A program made the translations under genes and the position numbers. The notes under the pieces are model-generated. The model worked only from the letters and a program-made list of their open reading frames with translations. It was not told where the DNA came from and ran no database searches. A DNA stretch of 7,824 nt, taken from the NCBI GenBank assembly GCA_050739575.1, contig JBOIBN010000090.1, positions 1 through 7,824 on the forward strand. The letters are read 5' to 3'. Below, one piece after another: positions 5,790 through 7,824 of the stretch (its first letter is position 1; every line of letters starts with the position of its first letter). The DNA comes from JBOIBN01 sp050739575 (lineage in GTDB: Bacteria; Pseudomonadota; Gammaproteobacteria; JAKDMP01).

Positions 5790-7824
5790 ATGCGAACTCC
5801 ATATCTGAAAATGTCTATGTTGTTATTTGTGACTGCGATCGTCTCTGGGACGGCGCCGGCAGGTACATCCGCTGGAGCTGCCATGCATTCTGCGGCAAAG
5901 TCTTCTCAACACACCACGGTGTTGCCCGTGGCGCTGCGCCCAGCGCTGTATCAGGCGCTCGCCAAAGATGCGGGCCCGGTCTATCAGGTCAACAAAAGCG
6001 GCTGTGCAACTCTGCCTAAGCAGGCACTCAAGGCCTGTTTTGATAGCCGCGGCGCTTATTTCAAAGGACCGGGTGCTTCCCGGCTTGCACTGCATCTTGT
6101 CGCCTTCGGGCGAGGAGTAATAGGGCTCAAGCCGCTCACCCCAACTCAACCCGAAATCATCGCCAACCGGGTGAGCTACGCCCATGGCAACCTCAGCGAA
6201 TGGTGGCGGGTGCTGCCGGTCGGCTTCGAGCAGGGCTTCACTGTCGCAAAACGCCCAGCCGGTCATGGAGAACTGACATTGGCCTTGACGGCAAACGGCA
6301 AGGCTGCTCAAGAAAAAGGCGCTCTTGGCTGGGGCAAACTGCGCTACGGTGAACTTGTCGTGATCGATGCGAAAGGCAAGGTTATTCCGTCGACTCTTAA
6401 GAACAGGGGCGATCGCATCCTGATCGCGATGAACGATACTCATGCCGTCTATCCGCTCACGGTGGATCCGCTGGTGTGGCTGGAGCAGAAGGTCACGGCC
6501 AGCAATGGAGAGGCGGTCAACGCCTTCGGTAACGCGGTGGCCGTCGAAGGTGAGACCGCCCTGATCGGTGCACCCGATGTCAACGATTATTCGGAAGGCG
6601 CAGTCTACGCGTTTCACGAGGCCGGCGGCGTCTGGACACAAACTCAAGAGTTCTTTGCAAGCGACGGCTCGCCGGGTGACGGCGCCAACTTCGGTGCCAC
6701 GATTGCGATTGACGGTACAACCGCCCTTATTGGTGCGGTAGGAGCCACAGTCAACGGCAACAGTGCCCAGGGGGCAGCCTATATTTTCACCGAATCGAAT
6801 GGCACCTGGTCACAGGCGGCCAAGCTGACGGCGAGTGACGGCACCGCAAACAATTATTTCGGCCAGGGAGTAGCCATTGAAGGAACTACCGTCCTTGTTG
6901 GCGCCTACGGTGCCGAAAATCTTCAAGGGGAGGTTTATGAATTTACCGAATCCGCCGGCACTTGGACACAGACGCAGATACTTACTGCGGGCGACGCCGA
7001 GGCGGGAGACTTCTTCGGCCAATCCGTTGCACTTTCGGGTACGACCGCTTTGATCGGCGCGTATGCTGAAACGATCAACGGCAACGCTGCTCAAGGCGCG
7101 GCCTACGTGTTCACCTATTCCGGTGGCAGTTGGAGCCAGGTCCAGAAACTCGTTGCGAGTGACGGCACGTTTGGCGCTGATTTTGGTTATTCGGTTGCGC
7201 TCTCGGGGTCAACCGCTCTTATTGGTGCGGGTGGCGCTACGGTGAACAATAACTTTGGTCAGGGCGCAGTTTACGTTTTTGGCGAATCGGGAAGTAGCTG
7301 GAGCCAGACGCAGGAGTTGACCGCGAGTGATGGTGCGGCGGGCGATGACTTCGGCTACGCGGTTGCCCTCTCGGGTACGACCGCGCTGATCGGGGCGGAT
7401 CGCCACACGGTAAGAGGAAACGCGAATCAAGGGGCTGCCTACGAATTCGCAGAGTCGGCCGGTACTTGGACGCAAACGGGCGAATTCGTGGCCAGTGATG
7501 GTGCGGCGGGCGACTTCTTTGGTTCTGCGGTTGCCACAGATGGTACGATCTCACTTGTCGGCGCGCCTATTGCAAGTGTTAATGGCAATGTTGTCCAGGG
7601 TGCAGCGTACTTCTACGGAGAAAGCAACCTTGGGCTTGCCGTGAGCGCACCGCAAACTGTGGGTCAAGGGCAGCAATACGTTAGCCAGACGATCGCGACC
7701 AACAACGCGACCGCCGCTTCACCTGCGGTGAGCGCGACAATCACTGTCCCGGCGGCGGCAAGCTTCATCTCGGCGAGCGCAACGCAAGGCAGTTGCAGCG
7801 AAGCTTCGGGGGTCGTGACCTGTG
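5790..7824 (+). CDS. Secreted FG-GAP/integrin-alpha-like seven-bladed beta-propeller protein, copy 2, 3' end beyond window
   Basis: The frame is open for 678 codons from the ATG at 5790 to the window edge. It is a paralogue of the protein at 1897, with the same domain order. Residues 1-24 are a likely Sec signal peptide (LKMSMLLFVTAIVSG, cleavage near APA). Residues 40-233 form the conserved N-terminal domain, with cysteines at 72 and 83 at exactly the same positions as in copy 1 and the same YPLTVDPLVWLEQ ending. Residues 234-613 hold seven repeats. From 614 the DUF11-like domain starts (LGLAVSAPQTVGQGQQYVSQ) and is cut just after its second cysteine. AAGAGGG at 5774-5780, nine bases before the ATG, supports this start over in-frame ATGs at 5811 and 5817. 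The missing part should include the rest of DUF11 and the C-terminal domain. The promoter at 5695 and palindrome upstream suggest control by the neighbouring regulator. Function unknown; probably surface binding or adhesion. Confidence 0.85.
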   Translation, partial: MRTPYLKMSMLLFVTAIVSGTAPAGTSAGAAMHSAAKSSQHTTVLPVALRPALYQALAKDAGPVYQVNKSGCATLPKQALKACFDSRGAYFKGPGASRLALHLVAFGRGVIGLKPLTPTQPEIIANRVSYAHGNLSEWWRVLPVGFEQGFTVAKRPAGHGELTLALTANGKAAQEKGALGWGKLRYGELVVIDAKGKVIPSTLKNRGDRILIAMNDTHAVYPLTVDPLVWLEQKVTASNGEAVNAFGNAVAVEGETALIGAPDVNDYSEGAVYAFHEAGGVWTQTQEFFASDGSPGDGANFGATIAIDGTTALIGAVGATVNGNSAQGAAYIFTESNGTWSQAAKLTASDGTANNYFGQGVAIEGTTVLVGAYGAENLQGEVYEFTESAGTWTQTQILTAGDAEAGDFFGQSVALSGTTALIGAYAETINGNAAQGAAYVFTYSGGSWSQVQKLVASDGTFGADFGYSVALSGSTALIGAGGATVNNNFGQGAVYVFGESGSSWSQTQELTASDGAAGDDFGYAVALSGTTALIGADRHTVRGNANQGAAYEFAESAGTWTQTGEFVASDGAAGDFFGSAVATDGTISLVGAPIASVNGNVVQGAAYFYGESNLGLAVSAPQTVGQGQQYVSQTIATNNATAASPAVSATITVPAAASFISASATQGSCSEASGVVTC
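6489..7628 (+). repeat. Seven tandem FG-GAP-like coding repeats in the second propeller gene
   Basis: Seven units of 51-58 codons lie between codons 234 and 613. They start ASNGEAVNAFG, ASDGSPGDGANFG, ASDGTANNYFG, AGDAEAGDFFG, ASDGTFGADFG, ASDGAAGDDFG and ASDGAAGDFFG, and all but the last end in (T/S)WxQ. The units are more diverged from each other at DNA level than those of copy 1, and I see no repeats as long as the 61-base pair there. Confidence 0.8.

Noticed and set aside
5823..6647. A 274-codon open frame on the minus strand
   Set aside because: It is antisense to the second propeller gene, which has signal peptide, domain order and paralogue support. The antisense product looks like noise.

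Overview
The window is chromosomal DNA, most likely from a beta- or gammaproteobacterium. The evidence is the truncated gene on the minus strand at the left edge, which encodes a recognisable DNA polymerase III delta subunit (HolA) of proteobacterial type. The DNA is GC-rich, with AT-rich dips only in the intergenic regions. I cannot name a species. There are no rRNA, tRNA, CRISPR, transposase or phage genes.

Layout. (1) 1-526, minus strand: the 5' part of holA, starting at TTG and preceded by a 27-codon signal-like ORF with a good ribosome binding site. In most proteobacteria lptE sits here; no full lptE is present. (2) 645-1691, plus: a 348-residue regulator with an N-terminal TrmB-type winged helix and a C-terminal LuxR-type helix-turn-helix. 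(3) 1897-4353, plus: an 818-residue secreted protein with a signal peptide, a conserved N-terminal domain, seven FG-GAP-like repeats (probably a seven-bladed beta-propeller), a DUF11-like beta-sandwich and a 92-residue C-terminal domain, ending at a strong terminator. (4) 4510-5553, plus: a second TrmB/LuxR regulator, clearly a paralogue of the first. (5) 5790 to the right edge, plus: a second propeller protein, paralogous to the first and cut off inside its DUF11-like domain. It is preceded by a good sigma-70 promoter and a large four-half-site palindrome.

The window is therefore a tandem duplication of a two-gene cassette, regulator followed by secreted propeller protein, placed divergently from holA. 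The simplest reading is that each regulator controls the propeller gene beside it. This is inferred from pairing and from the operator-like sites; it is not shown directly. The ligand sensed by the regulators and the target bound by the propellers are unknown. The paired cassettes, the palindrome near -61 of the second propeller promoter, and the missing lptE are the points most worth following up.
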